DNA of 64,000 bases from Rhodopirellula europaea 6C (GTDB lineage: Bacteria > Planctomycetota > Planctomycetia > Pirellulales > Pirellulaceae), in assembly GCF_000338295.1 (NCBI RefSeq), contig NZ_ANMO01000154.1, positions 46,655 through 110,654 on the forward strand, in the 5' to 3' direction. The notes beneath the pieces were generated by a model. It worked only from the letters and a program-made list of their open reading frames with translations, searched no databases and had not been told where the DNA came from. Every line of letters starts with the position of its first letter. Within the stretch, counting starts at the first letter, position 1. Positions 29,119 through 38,380 of this stretch are shown here, piece by piece. Made by a program: the position numbers and the translations under genes.

Positions 29119-30552
29119 TTAGCATTCGCTGATGTTGACGGCCAAGCCGCCGCGGGAGGTTTCTTTGTAGCGAGCTGACATGTCCGCGCCGGTGCGTTTC
29201 ATCACCCGGATGACACGGTCGAGTGAAACGAAGTGTTTGCCATCGCCACGAAGCGCCAGGCGACTCGCGTTGATCGCCTTCACGGCCCCCATGGCGTTGC
29301 GTTCGATGCAGGGGACTTGGACCAAACCTTTGATCGGATCACACGTCAGGCCCAGGTTGTGTTCCATTCCAATCTCAGCGGCTTCTTCGACTTGGTGAGG
29401 CGTTCCGCCCAATGCTTCGGTCAGAGCTCCCGCGGCCATCGAGCACGCGACGCCGACTTCGCCTTGGCAGCCAACTTCTGCGCCGGAGATCGACGCGTTC
29501 CGCTTGTACAACGAGCCAATCACCGCCGCGGTCAGGAGGAATCGTTCGATGGTTTCGTCGGTGACATCCGGGCAGAAACGTTGCAGGTAGTGCAGCACCG
29601 CGGGGATGATTCCCGCGGCACCGTTGGTCGGCGCGGTAACGACTCGTCCGCCGGCGGCGTTTTCTTCATTGACCGCAAGAGCATACAAATCGACCCAGTC
29701 CAAGACGCACAGCGGATCGCGGTCCAGTGGTGCGGTTCGTTCGGTCAGCGTTCTGTACAGATCCGGCGCACGCCGTTCCACATTCAGGCCTCCGGGCAAG
29801 ATTCCTTTGGTGCGGCACCCTTTCTCGACGCATTCTCGCATCACTTTCCAGATTCGCTGAAGCCCCGCACGGATCTCTTCGAGAGATCGAAACGTCAACT
29901 CGTTTTTGAGAGCGAGTTCGTGGATCGACAGTTGATGCTGATCACAATGTTGAAGTAGTTCACTCGCAGAGGTGAACGGGTGAGGCACATCGGATGAACA
30001 CCTCGTTTGCGCATTGCCAGCTTGCAGATTCCCACTTTGTCCCTCGCGGACGATGAAGCCACCGCCAATCGAAAGATAGGTGGCTTCGATTGCGGCGGTC
30101 GCACCGTCGTTGTCGGTGAACGCTGAGAACCGCATCGTGTTGGGGTGCATTCCTTTGACCGTTCGCCGATGCATGATCAGGTCGGTTGATTCGCAAAAGT
30201 CGATTGACCGATCGCCGTTGAGTAAAAGCTGTTTCGATTCGCGAATGGAAGAAAGCTTTTCAGCAACCGTTTCTGTGTCGATTTGGTCAGGGGTTTCGCC
30301 CAGCAATCCCATCAACAGTGCGACGTCGGTTTGGTGTCCCAGACCGGTCAGCGCGAGCGAACCGTAGAGGTCGATTTGGACCCGCGAAACGCTTTTCAAG
30401 AGGTCGGAATCTTTGAGCTCTTTGAGGAAGGCTTCTGAGGCTCGCATCGGACCGACCGAATGGGAACTGGAGGGGCCAATTCCAATCTTGAACAGGTCAA
30501 AGACGCCGAAGTACGGAACCACAGTTTCTTCGGATTCAGCGGGGCGATTCAC
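29119..30552 (-). CDS. sdaA: L-serine ammonia-lyase (single-chain, iron-sulfur)
   Basis: This 477-aa protein starts at GTG 30552. The beta domain comes first, with [17 protein letters not shown]. The alpha domain follows with the cysteines that bind the [4Fe-4S] cluster ([17 protein letters not shown], then [14 protein letters not shown]). The enzyme converts L-serine to pyruvate and ammonia. Length and domain order match E. coli SdaA/SdaB (about 455 aa). It lies downstream of the tRNA-Ser/rho transcript terminator on the same strand, so it has its own promoter. Confidence 0.93.
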   Translation of the reverse strand: MNRPAESEETVVPYFGVFDLFKIGIGPSSSHSVGPMRASEAFLKELKDSDLLKSVSRVQIDLYGSLALTGLGHQTDVALLMGLLGETPDQIDTETVAEKLSSIRESKQLLLNGDRSIDFCESTDLIMHRRTVKGMHPNTMRFSAFTDNDGATAAIEATYLSIGGGFIVREGQSGNLQAGNAQTRCSSDVPHPFTSASELLQHCDQHQLSIHELALKNELTFRSLEEIRAGLQRIWKVMRECVEKGCRTKGILPGGLNVERRAPDLYRTLTERTAPLDRDPLCVLDWVDLYALAVNEENAAGGRVVTAPTNGAAGIIPAVLHYLQRFCPDVTDETIERFLLTAAVIGSLYKRNASISGAEVGCQGEVGVACSMAAGALTEALGGTPHQVEEAAEIGMEHNLGLTCDPIKGLVQVPCIERNAMGAVKAINASRLALRGDGKHFVSLDRVIRVMKRTGADMSARYKETSRGGLAVNISEC

Positions 30553-30624
30553 GAGGCAAAGCTTCCTGTTCGATGGACGCAGTCAGGATACGCGGGCGTG
30601 GAACTGGGGGTGAAAGCGGACATG

Positions 30625-30660
30625 AAAAAAGCCCCGTCAAAACCATGTTCTGACGGGGCT
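30625..30660 (-). terminator. Rho-independent terminator after tRNA-Ser
   Basis: Read on the minus strand, AGCCCCGTCA (30660-30651) pairs perfectly with TGACGGGGCT (30639-30630) and is followed by a run of six T. It ends transcription just after the tRNA-Ser gene, and possibly of rho. Confidence 0.9.
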
Positions 30661-30671
30661 CTTAGGCTTAG

Positions 30672-30754
30672 CGGAGGACACGGGACTCGAACCCGCAGCC
30701 CCTTGCGGGGTACCTCAGTTCCAGTGAGGCCGCTCACCAATTCGCTTATCCTCC
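30672..30754 (-). tRNA. tRNA-Ser (anticodon GGA)
   Basis: The minus strand folds as a tRNA with acceptor GGAGGAT/GTCCTCC, an anticodon arm CCTCA-CTGGAAC-TGAGG that places GGA at positions 34-36, a long variable arm (ACCCCGCAAGGGGCT) typical of class II Ser tRNA, and a T arm with GGTTCGAGTCC. CCA is not encoded. It reads UCC and UCU codons. It lies 52 bp downstream of rho on the same strand and just before a strong terminator. Confidence 0.93.
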
Positions 30755-30806
30755 GTAGCGGATCAGCAGTTTCGTTGATCCGCTTGTTTTTGGCAACCGT
30801 GCCTGA

Positions 30807-32132
30807 TCAGGCGAGTTTCGCACCTGAGATCAGTTTCAGGAAGCCTTCATTATCATCGAACCGACCAAGTTGCTTGGTCAATTGTTCCATGGCGTCGACT
30901 GGGTGCATCTCACTGAGAGTACGTCGCAACATGGAGACGGTTTCGTAGGTTTCTTCGTCGAGCAACAGTTCTTCGCGACGGGTGCCTGACTGCGAGATGT
31001 CGATCGCAGGATAGACGCGCCGATCGGCGAGGCGTCGATCCAGGATGACTTCCATGTTGCCGGTGCCTTTGAACTCTTGGAAAATCGCGTCATCCATTCG
31101 CGAATTGGTGTCGACCAAGCAGGTGCCGACGATGGTCAGCGAGCCACCTTCTTGGAACGCACGTGCGGTTGCGAAGAGTTTCTTGGGGACGTCCATGGCT
31201 CGGATGTCCAAACCACCGGTTCCCGTCGCACCCCCGCGGCCGGATTTGCCGACCCATTTATTGAATGCACGGGCCAGACGGGTGATCGAGTCGAGCATCA
31301 AGAAAACATCTTGGCCCATTTCGGCCAATCGTTTGGCTCGGTCGATGACCAATTGGCTGAGTCGAACATGGCTTTCGATATCCATGTCCAAGCTGCTGGC
31401 GATCACTTCGCCACCTTTGATGCTGCGTCGCATATCGGTGACTTCTTCTGGTCGTTCATCGATCAGCAAAACCATCATCGTCAATTCGGGATGGTTCTGA
31501 GAAATGCCTTCCGCGATGTGCTGAAGCATGATCGTTTTCCCGCTGCGTGGCGGTGCGACGATCAGAGCACGCTGGCCTTTGCCAAGCGGTGCCAGTAAAT
31601 CGATGACCCGATTGGTCAAAGGCATTTTGCCATGTTCGAGCTTGAGAGGTTGCTCGGGGTTGATTGGTGTCAGCTCGTCGAAGCTGGCCACATCGGCGTA
31701 GGACTCGGGCGACATGCCATCGACATCGAGGATTTCTCGAACACGAGGGCCTTGTTGACGTTTGGCCTGTTGCACCATTGTCTTGAGAATCAGGCCCTGG
31801 CGGAGCCCAAACTTCTCGATCATTGTGCCGGGCACAAATGGATCGGTGCGTTCGCGAGAGTAATTGTTCTTTGGGCTGCGAAGAAAGCCGTAGCCATTGG
31901 GGTGCAGTTCCAGGATGCCGTCCCACTCTTCGAGAGGTGCATCGCTTACGAAATCGGCTGGTTCGCCATTGTTGCCACCACCACCATTTCCGCCTCCGCC
32001 GCCACCGCGACGCCGACGTCGTGAACGTGATTTTCCACCACCGCCTTGGCCACCACCGCCACCTTGGCCCTGACCGCCATTTTGGGAACCAAAACCACCT
32101 CGACCACGCGGGGCACGTTTTTTCTTCGCCAT
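30807..32132 (-). CDS. rho: Transcription termination factor Rho with Gly/Arg-rich N-terminal extension
   Basis: This 441-aa protein is a hexameric RNA helicase that ends transcription. Residues about 5-60 are a low-complexity Gly, Arg and Asn-rich region. It replaces most of the usual N-terminal helical domain and precedes the RNA-binding cold-shock-like fold (GILELHPNGYGFLRSP). The ATPase core has Walker A (APPRSGKTIMLQ), Walker B (MVLLIDERPEEV) and the C-terminal RNA-contacting region. Similar disordered inserts in other bacteria bind RNA or promote phase separation, so a like role is possible here but inferred. Confidence 0.95.
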   Translation of the reverse strand: MAKKKRAPRGRGGFGSQNGGQGQGGGGGQGGGGKSRSRRRRRGGGGGGNGGGGNNGEPADFVSDAPLEEWDGILELHPNGYGFLRSPKNNYSRERTDPFVPGTMIEKFGLRQGLILKTMVQQAKRQQGPRVREILDVDGMSPESYADVASFDELTPINPEQPLKLEHGKMPLTNRVIDLLAPLGKGQRALIVAPPRSGKTIMLQHIAEGISQNHPELTMMVLLIDERPEEVTDMRRSIKGGEVIASSLDMDIESHVRLSQLVIDRAKRLAEMGQDVFLMLDSITRLARAFNKWVGKSGRGGATGTGGLDIRAMDVPKKLFATARAFQEGGSLTIVGTCLVDTNSRMDDAIFQEFKGTGNMEVILDRRLADRRVYPAIDISQSGTRREELLLDEETYETVSMLRRTLSEMHPVDAMEQLTKQLGRFDDNEGFLKLISGAKLA

Positions 32133-32930
32133 CTGTTATTCCTGTTGTCGTTCGCCAGAATCCCGAAAGGGATCAGCTTGGTTTGTCACGCTCGAACAGA
32201 TCGAAAACGATCCGGACCATGTGGCAGAAGCCCATGGCGGTTTCCAAGCACCAACTCGCTTTGACAACCAATCAAGAGTAACCGCGTTTGAAATACGAGG
32301 TCTTGTGCGTCGAGGGTTGCGGTAACACCAACAACGCGACCGTTGGACATTGCTTGTGAGTCAAACTGCGTCTGAGTCAAACTCATCGCGACAGGCAATT
32401 CCTTGCCGTGGGGAGATTCCCGTTAGACGAATCCAAGACTCGCCATGAAACATCACCGACTTGGGCGATACAAAACAAATTCGACCCGAGGCCCAATTCA
32501 CTTCTTGCCCTAATGCGGATGGCGACCCAATGGTCGTGATTCACTTGCACGAGGGTTTACCTGAGTCACGGCAAAAATACCACAACGCGGGAGAAACCGG
32601 CCTCGCACCACATCGAATCATTGGGGGGCCTGAGGAAGGGGGAACATTTATGACATCAGCGTTTCGATGTCTGAACCACCCAACTTTCGACCGAACTATA
32701 GGCTGAATTGAGCTTGTGTCAAGTGAGTTTCACCCCGCTGCCACGGTATGGCCACGAAGAAGCCTCTATTTTGCGAGAAAAAGCTACGAACTGCCGGGCG
32801 AAGTCGCGGTGAGGTCGAAACGTGGTGTCATTTTGATCGCTTTTGGGTTGGGGCGCGCCCCGCATGCTAGCTTTTGGCTGCCTGGGCCCTCTGCTTGGTC
32901 ATTTGTTCACATCGTTTCAGGTTTTTTTCC
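32133..32930. other. Long intergenic region between divergent rho and SPFH genes
   Basis: This roughly 800-bp region must hold the rho promoter and leader on the minus strand and the SPFH gene promoter on the plus strand. Two plus-strand frames (32461-32706 and 32716-32964) have no protein-like features or convincing start sites. The size would allow a long rho leader of the kind that carries autoregulatory sites in other bacteria, but I see no specific motif. Confidence 0.4.
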
Positions 32931-34595
32931 ATGGAATCCTCCTCGAATTCCAACTCACCACTGAATTCGCCGGCAATGCGTCGTTTGTTGCGACAGGGAT
33001 TGATCGGTACCGCCGGTCTTGGCTTGCTCGCCGCGGGACTGCTGGGCGTGATTTGGTTTTACATGTTCTGCCGAATCGAAGTGCCCAGCGGTCATATTGC
33101 GGTGCTGCTGAAGAAAACGGGCAGCGAAATCGAGAACTCCACGGAGGTGGTCTCGGAAGCTGACTTCGGCCAGTTCAAAGGCCTGCAGGAGAAAGTGCTG
33201 ACCGAGGGCCGGTACTTCTACAACCCATGGAATTGGGATTGGGACATCGTTCCCCAAGTCGAAATTCCTGAGAATCGTTTGGGTGTTCGCATTCGTTTGT
33301 ATGGCGATGACTTGGGCTATGGCAATTTGATTGCTTACGAACCGAACCAGAAAGGGATTGCTGCGGAGGTGTTGCGTCCTGGGCGTCACCAGTTGAACGC
33401 GGTTGTCTACGAGGCCGGTCAAGAGGTGCCTCGTTATCGAGACAACTTCATCGAGTTAGTGGAACTGCACGAACCGATTGTGATCCCCGCTGGTTTCAAG
33501 GGGGTCGTGACGTTGTTGTCGGCTCCACCCGCAGAAGATCCAAATCAACTTCTCGTCGAAGAAGGCAAACGCGGCGTTCAAGAAAAGACGTTGGACCCCG
33601 GTGTCTATTACATCAATCCCTATGTTCAACGTGTGAACTTGGTCGATTGCCGCAGCCAACGATTCAACCTTTCCAATGGCGGCGAAATGGGATTCCCCAG
33701 CCGCGATGGATTTTGGGTTCGTCTGGATGGCCGGATCGAGTTTCGAGTGGATCCAGAACGAGCCGCAGAGGTCTTCGTGACCTACAACGATTCTGGCAAT
33801 GACGATGGATACGATGCACGGGTCGAAGAAGAGATCATCGAAAAGATCATCTTGCCCAACGCACGTTCGTTTTGCCGTCTTCGCGGGAGTGATAACTCAG
33901 GCCGCGATTTTATCTTGGGCGAAAAACGTTTGGCGTTTCAAAAGGACTTTCAACAAACGCTGGGCGAAACCTGTCGCCAACAAGGCATCGAGATCATTCA
34001 GGCTTTGGTGACGCGCATCTCACCGCCACAGCAAATCGCGTCGCCGGTTCGTGATCGTCAGATTGCGACACAGCAAGCTCAGCAATACGTCAAAGAGATC
34101 GAGCAGCAAACCAGTGAGCAGCAGCTCAAGATCGAACAAGAGATGGTCAAACGAAAGGAAGCGTTGGTCGAAGTCGATCGAGAAGTCATCAAGCTGACCA
34201 CCGAAGCGATGCGGCAACAAGAAGTCGCGGTGATCGAAGCCGAACAAAGAAAGAAGGTCGCGGAGGTGGAGTTGGCGGCGGCGAAAGACCAGTCCGAAGC
34301 CATCTTGGCACAAGGAAAGGCCGAAGCCGAAGTCATCGGATTTGAAAACGAAGCGGAAGCCGCAGGGTGGGTGAAATCTGTTGAGGCCTACGACGGCGAT
34401 GGTGACGAGTACGCACGCTGGGTGATGCTTCGAAAGCTGGCCCCGAGCTACCGCCAAATGATGGTCAACACGGCCGACAGTTCGTTGATGAACATCTTCA
34501 ATGAATTCAACAGCGAAGCACCCAACAAAAAGACTCAGCCATCCGCTGAAGCGATCAACACATCGAATCAAGACGAATCAGGAGAATCAGAATGA
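32931..34595 (+). CDS. SPFH/Band-7 domain membrane protein, first of a coupled pair
   Basis: This 554-aa protein has one N-terminal membrane helix (about 22-46). Three tandem copies of a short unit follow: VPSGHIAVLL then GRYFYNP; IPENRLGVRI then LRPGRHQ; IPAGFKGVVTLL then LDPGVYYINP (residues about 50-235). Next come an SPFH core (about 240-375) and a long charged coiled coil rich in Glu, Gln and Lys (about 375-480), as in flotillins and prohibitins. Such proteins form ring or cage oligomers on membranes. Its stop overlaps the next gene's start as ATGA. ATG 32931 places the helix near the start. Confidence 0.85.
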   Translation: MESSSNSNSPLNSPAMRRLLRQGLIGTAGLGLLAAGLLGVIWFYMFCRIEVPSGHIAVLLKKTGSEIENSTEVVSEADFGQFKGLQEKVLTEGRYFYNPWNWDWDIVPQVEIPENRLGVRIRLYGDDLGYGNLIAYEPNQKGIAAEVLRPGRHQLNAVVYEAGQEVPRYRDNFIELVELHEPIVIPAGFKGVVTLLSAPPAEDPNQLLVEEGKRGVQEKTLDPGVYYINPYVQRVNLVDCRSQRFNLSNGGEMGFPSRDGFWVRLDGRIEFRVDPERAAEVFVTYNDSGNDDGYDARVEEEIIEKIILPNARSFCRLRGSDNSGRDFILGEKRLAFQKDFQQTLGETCRQQGIEIIQALVTRISPPQQIASPVRDRQIATQQAQQYVKEIEQQTSEQQLKIEQEMVKRKEALVEVDREVIKLTTEAMRQQEVAVIEAEQRKKVAEVELAAAKDQSEAILAQGKAEAEVIGFENEAEAAGWVKSVEAYDGDGDEYARWVMLRKLAPSYRQMMVNTADSSLMNIFNEFNSEAPNKKTQPSAEAINTSNQDESGESE

Positions 34596-36184
34596 GCCTT
34601 CGCCGACATAAATCTTGGATTGGTTTGGCGTTCAGTGGTCTGTGGATCCTGGGCGGTTTGTACTTCGCGTTCTTGTGGTTCTTTTGCCGCGTCTATGTTC
34701 CCGAGGGGCATAGTTTGCAGCTTCGGTACAAAGGGCCATTGGTTTTGACGGCTCCCGAAGCCGAGCCCAATCGATTGGCTGGTGAAGGTGAAGTCGGCGT
34801 GCGTGCGAAGATGAAGGGGCCCGGCCGACACTTCTACAACCCGATCTACTGGCAGCGCAACGTGGTGCCGGACACGGTGATTCTTCCTGGCGAGATCGGG
34901 GTGGTGACCTGCAAGGTCGGCGATAGCTTGCCCAAGGGTGAGTTCCTCGTCGATGGTGATTTGGACGGGGAAAATCAAGCGACCCAGCGAGGCATCTTGC
35001 GAAAGGTTTTTGGTCCCGGCCGATACCGCGCCAATCCGTACGCGTACGAATTCAAGATCGTTAAACGCGAAGTGAAGCGATACGGCAATCAAGAGAAGAA
35101 CAGTGGTTGGGTTGAAATCCCGACGGGATACGTGGGCGTGGTCACGCTGCAAACCAACAACAAACAAGCCGGTTTGGAAAAAGGTGTTCAGTCGAAGGTG
35201 TTGCAACCTGGTCTGTACCCGGTCAATCCCAACGAACAGCAGATCGACATCATCAATGTTGGCTACAACGAATCCAGCATCGAAGTTCAGAAGCAAGTCG
35301 ATGCTCAAGGCAACCAAATGCATGACGAGCATGGTGAGCCACTCGCGACACAGGACACGGGGATCAACTTCCCCAGCAACGATGGTTTTGACATTCAATT
35401 GGACTTCTCAGCGATTTGGGGCGTGATGCCCGAAAACGCTGCCCAAATCGTTCGCGTCTTTGGCAACTTGGACGCAGTGGAGCAAAAGGTCATTGAACCT
35501 CAGAGCGAAAGCATTTGTCGCAATAATGGTTCCAAAATGGGAGCGATTGAGTTGCTGATCGGTGAAACGCGTGAGCAGTTCCAAACCGATGTCAGCGAAG
35601 ATTTCCAAAGCGTGCTGTCGGAGAAAGAAATCTCAATGCTGTACGGCTTGGTGCGACACATCTATATCCCCAAGAACGTTCGCGAACCGATTCAGAAAGG
35701 ATACGTCAGCGATGAATTGAAGCTGACTCGCGATGAGGAAACCAAGACGGCTCGGATCGAGGCGAATCTGCGAGAAGCGGAACGCAAAGTCGACCTGGAA
35801 GCCGAACGCGTTCAGGTGGATACCGAGCGATTGCGCGCGGGTGTTCTGGCCGAAGGTGAAAAGAAAGCGAAAGAGATTGCCGCGGAAACAGAGCGATTGA
35901 TCGCCCAAATCGACCGCGAAACGGCTGAGTTGGATGCTCAGCGATCGGTGTTGCTGGGGCGCGCGTCGGCGGAAGCGAAGCAGATGGCGGCTGAAGCCAC
36001 GGCGGACAAATTTCGGTTGGCGGTGCAGGCGTTTGGATCGCCCAGTGCATTCAATAAATGGGAATTTGCCGAGCAGTTGCCGACGTCGCTGGATCTGAAA
36101 ATGTTCTACGCCGGCGAAGGCACCCTTTGGACCGACCTGGAAAGTGTCCAGCCGACGCTGCCTCTGAAGTCCGCTCCAAAGTAA
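34592..36184 (+). CDS. SPFH/Band-7 domain membrane protein, second of a coupled pair
   Basis: This 530-aa paralogue of the preceding protein shares its architecture: an N-terminal helix (about 8-30), three tandem units (VPEGHSLQLRYKG/PGRHFYNP, LPGEIGVVTCKVG/PGRYRANP, IPTGYVGVVTLQT/PGLYPVNP), an SPFH core and a coiled-coil tail (about 375-470) with ERLRAGVLAEGEKKAKEI. The two probably form a hetero-oligomer like prohibitin 1/2 or HflK/HflC, an inference from the coupled pair. A strong terminator 36 bp downstream ends the two-gene transcript. Confidence 0.85.
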   Translation: MSLRRHKSWIGLAFSGLWILGGLYFAFLWFFCRVYVPEGHSLQLRYKGPLVLTAPEAEPNRLAGEGEVGVRAKMKGPGRHFYNPIYWQRNVVPDTVILPGEIGVVTCKVGDSLPKGEFLVDGDLDGENQATQRGILRKVFGPGRYRANPYAYEFKIVKREVKRYGNQEKNSGWVEIPTGYVGVVTLQTNNKQAGLEKGVQSKVLQPGLYPVNPNEQQIDIINVGYNESSIEVQKQVDAQGNQMHDEHGEPLATQDTGINFPSNDGFDIQLDFSAIWGVMPENAAQIVRVFGNLDAVEQKVIEPQSESICRNNGSKMGAIELLIGETREQFQTDVSEDFQSVLSEKEISMLYGLVRHIYIPKNVREPIQKGYVSDELKLTRDEETKTARIEANLREAERKVDLEAERVQVDTERLRAGVLAEGEKKAKEIAAETERLIAQIDRETAELDAQRSVLLGRASAEAKQMAAEATADKFRLAVQAFGSPSAFNKWEFAEQLPTSLDLKMFYAGEGTLWTDLESVQPTLPLKSAPK

Positions 36185-36219
36185 CGGCTCACGCAGCAAA
36201 GGCACGCTCAAACTCATCT

Positions 36220-36250
36220 CGGCGGGGACTTCGGTCCCCGCCGTTTTTGT
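36220..36250 (+). terminator. Rho-independent terminator after the SPFH pair
   Basis: CGGCGGGGAC, a TTCG tetraloop and GTCCCCGCCG are followed by TTTTTGTT. It separates the SPFH operon from the MoxR/Bat operon. Confidence 0.93.
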
Positions 36251-36457
36251 TGATGAGCAGCGATCCACGTCGCGTCCTACCTGGGAAAGTGCGGCCGAAT
36301 CGCCTCTCTGTTCCGACCGCACCAACCGCCGCCTCGTCGCGTACTGCTGTGGACCGACCCGGCGAGATGGGTATCTTCGTTTGGATCGGATGCCCGAGTT
36401 CGTCGCGAGACTTCGCCGGTCGGGCACACTTCACGTTGTCCTTCCAAGCAAGTTTCG

Positions 36458-37501
36458 ATGAACGAACTGAACGAACACGCTGAGTTTTTGTCAGACGCGG
36501 AGCTTTCCGAAGCTGCAAAGCAACAACGGCAGCTGACCGAACGCATCGCTCACGCCAGCAGTCCCTTTCGCGAAATCGTGACCCAGATCAATCACGTGTT
36601 GGTTGGCCAAAGTCATCTTGTCGATCGCATGCTGATCGGTCTGCTGACTGGTGGCCATCTGTTGATCGAAGGCGTTCCCGGATTGGCGAAGACCACCGCG
36701 GTGGCGAGTCTGGCCAAAGCGATCAACACCGGATTTCAACGTCTGCAGTTCACGCCGGATCTTTTGCCAGCGGATTTGATTGGAACTCAGGTCTATCGTC
36801 CGCAGGATCAAACGTTCGTCGTTCAGAAAGGGCCGATCTTTTCGAACTTGGTGCTCGCTGACGAGATCAACCGGGCGCCGGCGAAAGTTCAGAGCGCTTT
36901 GTTGGAGGCGATGCAAGAACATCAAGTCACGATCGGTAGCGAAACCTTTCCACTGCCCGAGCCGTTCTTGGTGATGGCGACGCAAAACCCGGTGGAGCAA
37001 GAAGGCACGTACGCGTTGCCGGAAGCTCAAACTGACCGATTCATGCTGAAAGTCATCGTCGATTATCCCAACCGCGAAGAGGAGTTGTTGATTCTTCGTC
37101 GAATGGGAAAGACGGGTACGAAATTGGAAGTCGACGCGGTCGCTTCGCCAGAGGACATCTTGGCAGCACGAGCGTTGCTCGACGAAATTCGCGTCGACGA
37201 AAAGGTGGAGGGCTACATCGTCGATCTGGTGATGGCGACTCGGCGTCCAAAGGCTTACGGGTTGGAATTGGATGGATTGATTCAGTTTGGTGGTTCGCCG
37301 CGAGCAACGATCAACCTGACGCTCGCTGCCAGAGCGGCCGCATTTTTAGCGGGACGAGCGTACGTGCTGCCGACCGACGTGCGTTCGATTGCGTTGGACG
37401 TATTGCGGCATCGGGTGATGATCACTTACGAAGCCGAAGCGGAAGATTTGACCAGCGAATCCATCGTGCAGCAAATTCTCGATCACATTCCGGCACCTTA
37501 A
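36458..37501 (+). CDS. MoxR-type AAA+ ATPase
   Basis: This 347-aa protein has Walker A (LIEGVPGLAKTTA, about residue 68), Walker B (LVLADEINRAPAKVQ), sensor 1 (FLVMATQNPVEQEGT) and a C-terminal lid domain. MoxR ATPases are chaperone-like and act with VWA-domain proteins to insert metal or mature substrate complexes. It starts a six-gene operon with DUF58 and Bat proteins, four bases before the next start. The start at ATG 36458 is 207 bp after the upstream terminator, leaving room for a promoter. Confidence 0.93.
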   Translation: MNELNEHAEFLSDAELSEAAKQQRQLTERIAHASSPFREIVTQINHVLVGQSHLVDRMLIGLLTGGHLLIEGVPGLAKTTAVASLAKAINTGFQRLQFTPDLLPADLIGTQVYRPQDQTFVVQKGPIFSNLVLADEINRAPAKVQSALLEAMQEHQVTIGSETFPLPEPFLVMATQNPVEQEGTYALPEAQTDRFMLKVIVDYPNREEELLILRRMGKTGTKLEVDAVASPEDILAARALLDEIRVDEKVEGYIVDLVMATRRPKAYGLELDGLIQFGGSPRATINLTLAARAAAFLAGRAYVLPTDVRSIALDVLRHRVMITYEAEAEDLTSESIVQQILDHIPAP

Positions 37502-37504
37502 GCG

Positions 37505-38380
37505 ATGACTCCCAGCGAAATCCTTCGCAAGATTCGTCGAATTCAAATTCGAACCAGCCACCGTGTCGACGAGATGTTGGCGGGGACATGGCATTCGGCA
37601 TTCAAAGGCCGAGGCATCGAATTCGAAGAGGTTCGCCCCTACCAAGTCGGCGACGATGTTCGCACGATTGATTGGAACGTGACCGCGCGCCAAGACGCTC
37701 CCTTCGTCAAGCTGTTTCGAGAGGAACGCGAGTTGGCGGTGATGTTGATGGTGGATTGTTCGGCGTCATTGGACTTTGGAACCCAGTCGCAAACCAAACG
37801 CGAATTGGTGACGGAACTGGGAGCGACCCTGGCGATGTCGGCCATCAAAAACAACGATCGAGTTGGTTTGACACTGTTCAGCGAAGACATCGAAAAGAGT
37901 TTTCCCCCACGGCAAGGTTCACGTCATGTGCTGCGACTGATTCGCGAAATGTTGACTCATCCTTGCAGTGGATCCGGAACCGATGTTGGGTCTGCGCTGG
38001 AACACTTGCAGCGGACCGCGAAACGAAGGACGGTCGTGTTCCTGATCAGCGACTTCCAATCCAGGGACTACGAGAAATCGCTTCGCGTCGCTTCTCGAAA
38101 GCATGATTTGATTCCCGTAGTGGTCACGGACCCTCGAGAAATGGAGATGCCTGCGGTGGGTTTGGTTCCGCTTCGCGACAACGAAACCGGTGATTTAAGT
38201 TGGATCGATACTTCCAGCCGCAAGCATCGCGAATGGTATGCACAGATGGTTCAACAGCGAGAGGAACAGCGTGACGCTTTGTTTCGACGTTACCGAATGG
38301 AACCACTGCACTTGAGGACCGGAGAAGACTTGGGCGAACCTTTGCGTCGCTACTTCCATCAACGGGAGAACCGACGATGA
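37505..38380 (+). CDS. DUF58 family protein (Bat operon)
   Basis: This 291-aa protein carries the DUF58 signature (GIEFEEVRPYQVGDDVRTIDWNVTA is the conserved stretch, about residues 38-62). A von Willebrand-like region follows with MLMVDCSASLDFG, a partial MIDAS. DUF58 proteins accompany MoxR and are thought to link the ATPase to VWA partners. It has no membrane helix. It starts four bases after the moxR-like gene and its stop overlaps the next start. Confidence 0.9.
   Translation: MTPSEILRKIRRIQIRTSHRVDEMLAGTWHSAFKGRGIEFEEVRPYQVGDDVRTIDWNVTARQDAPFVKLFREERELAVMLMVDCSASLDFGTQSQTKRELVTELGATLAMSAIKNNDRVGLTLFSEDIEKSFPPRQGSRHVLRLIREMLTHPCSGSGTDVGSALEHLQRTAKRRTVVFLISDFQSRDYEKSLRVASRKHDLIPVVVTDPREMEMPAVGLVPLRDNETGDLSWIDTSSRKHREWYAQMVQQREEQRDALFRRYRMEPLHLRTGEDLGEPLRRYFHQRENRR

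Noticed and set aside
32461..32964. Two small plus-strand frames between rho and the SPFH gene
   Set aside because: They have no ribosome-binding site, signal or family pattern and are probably chance.
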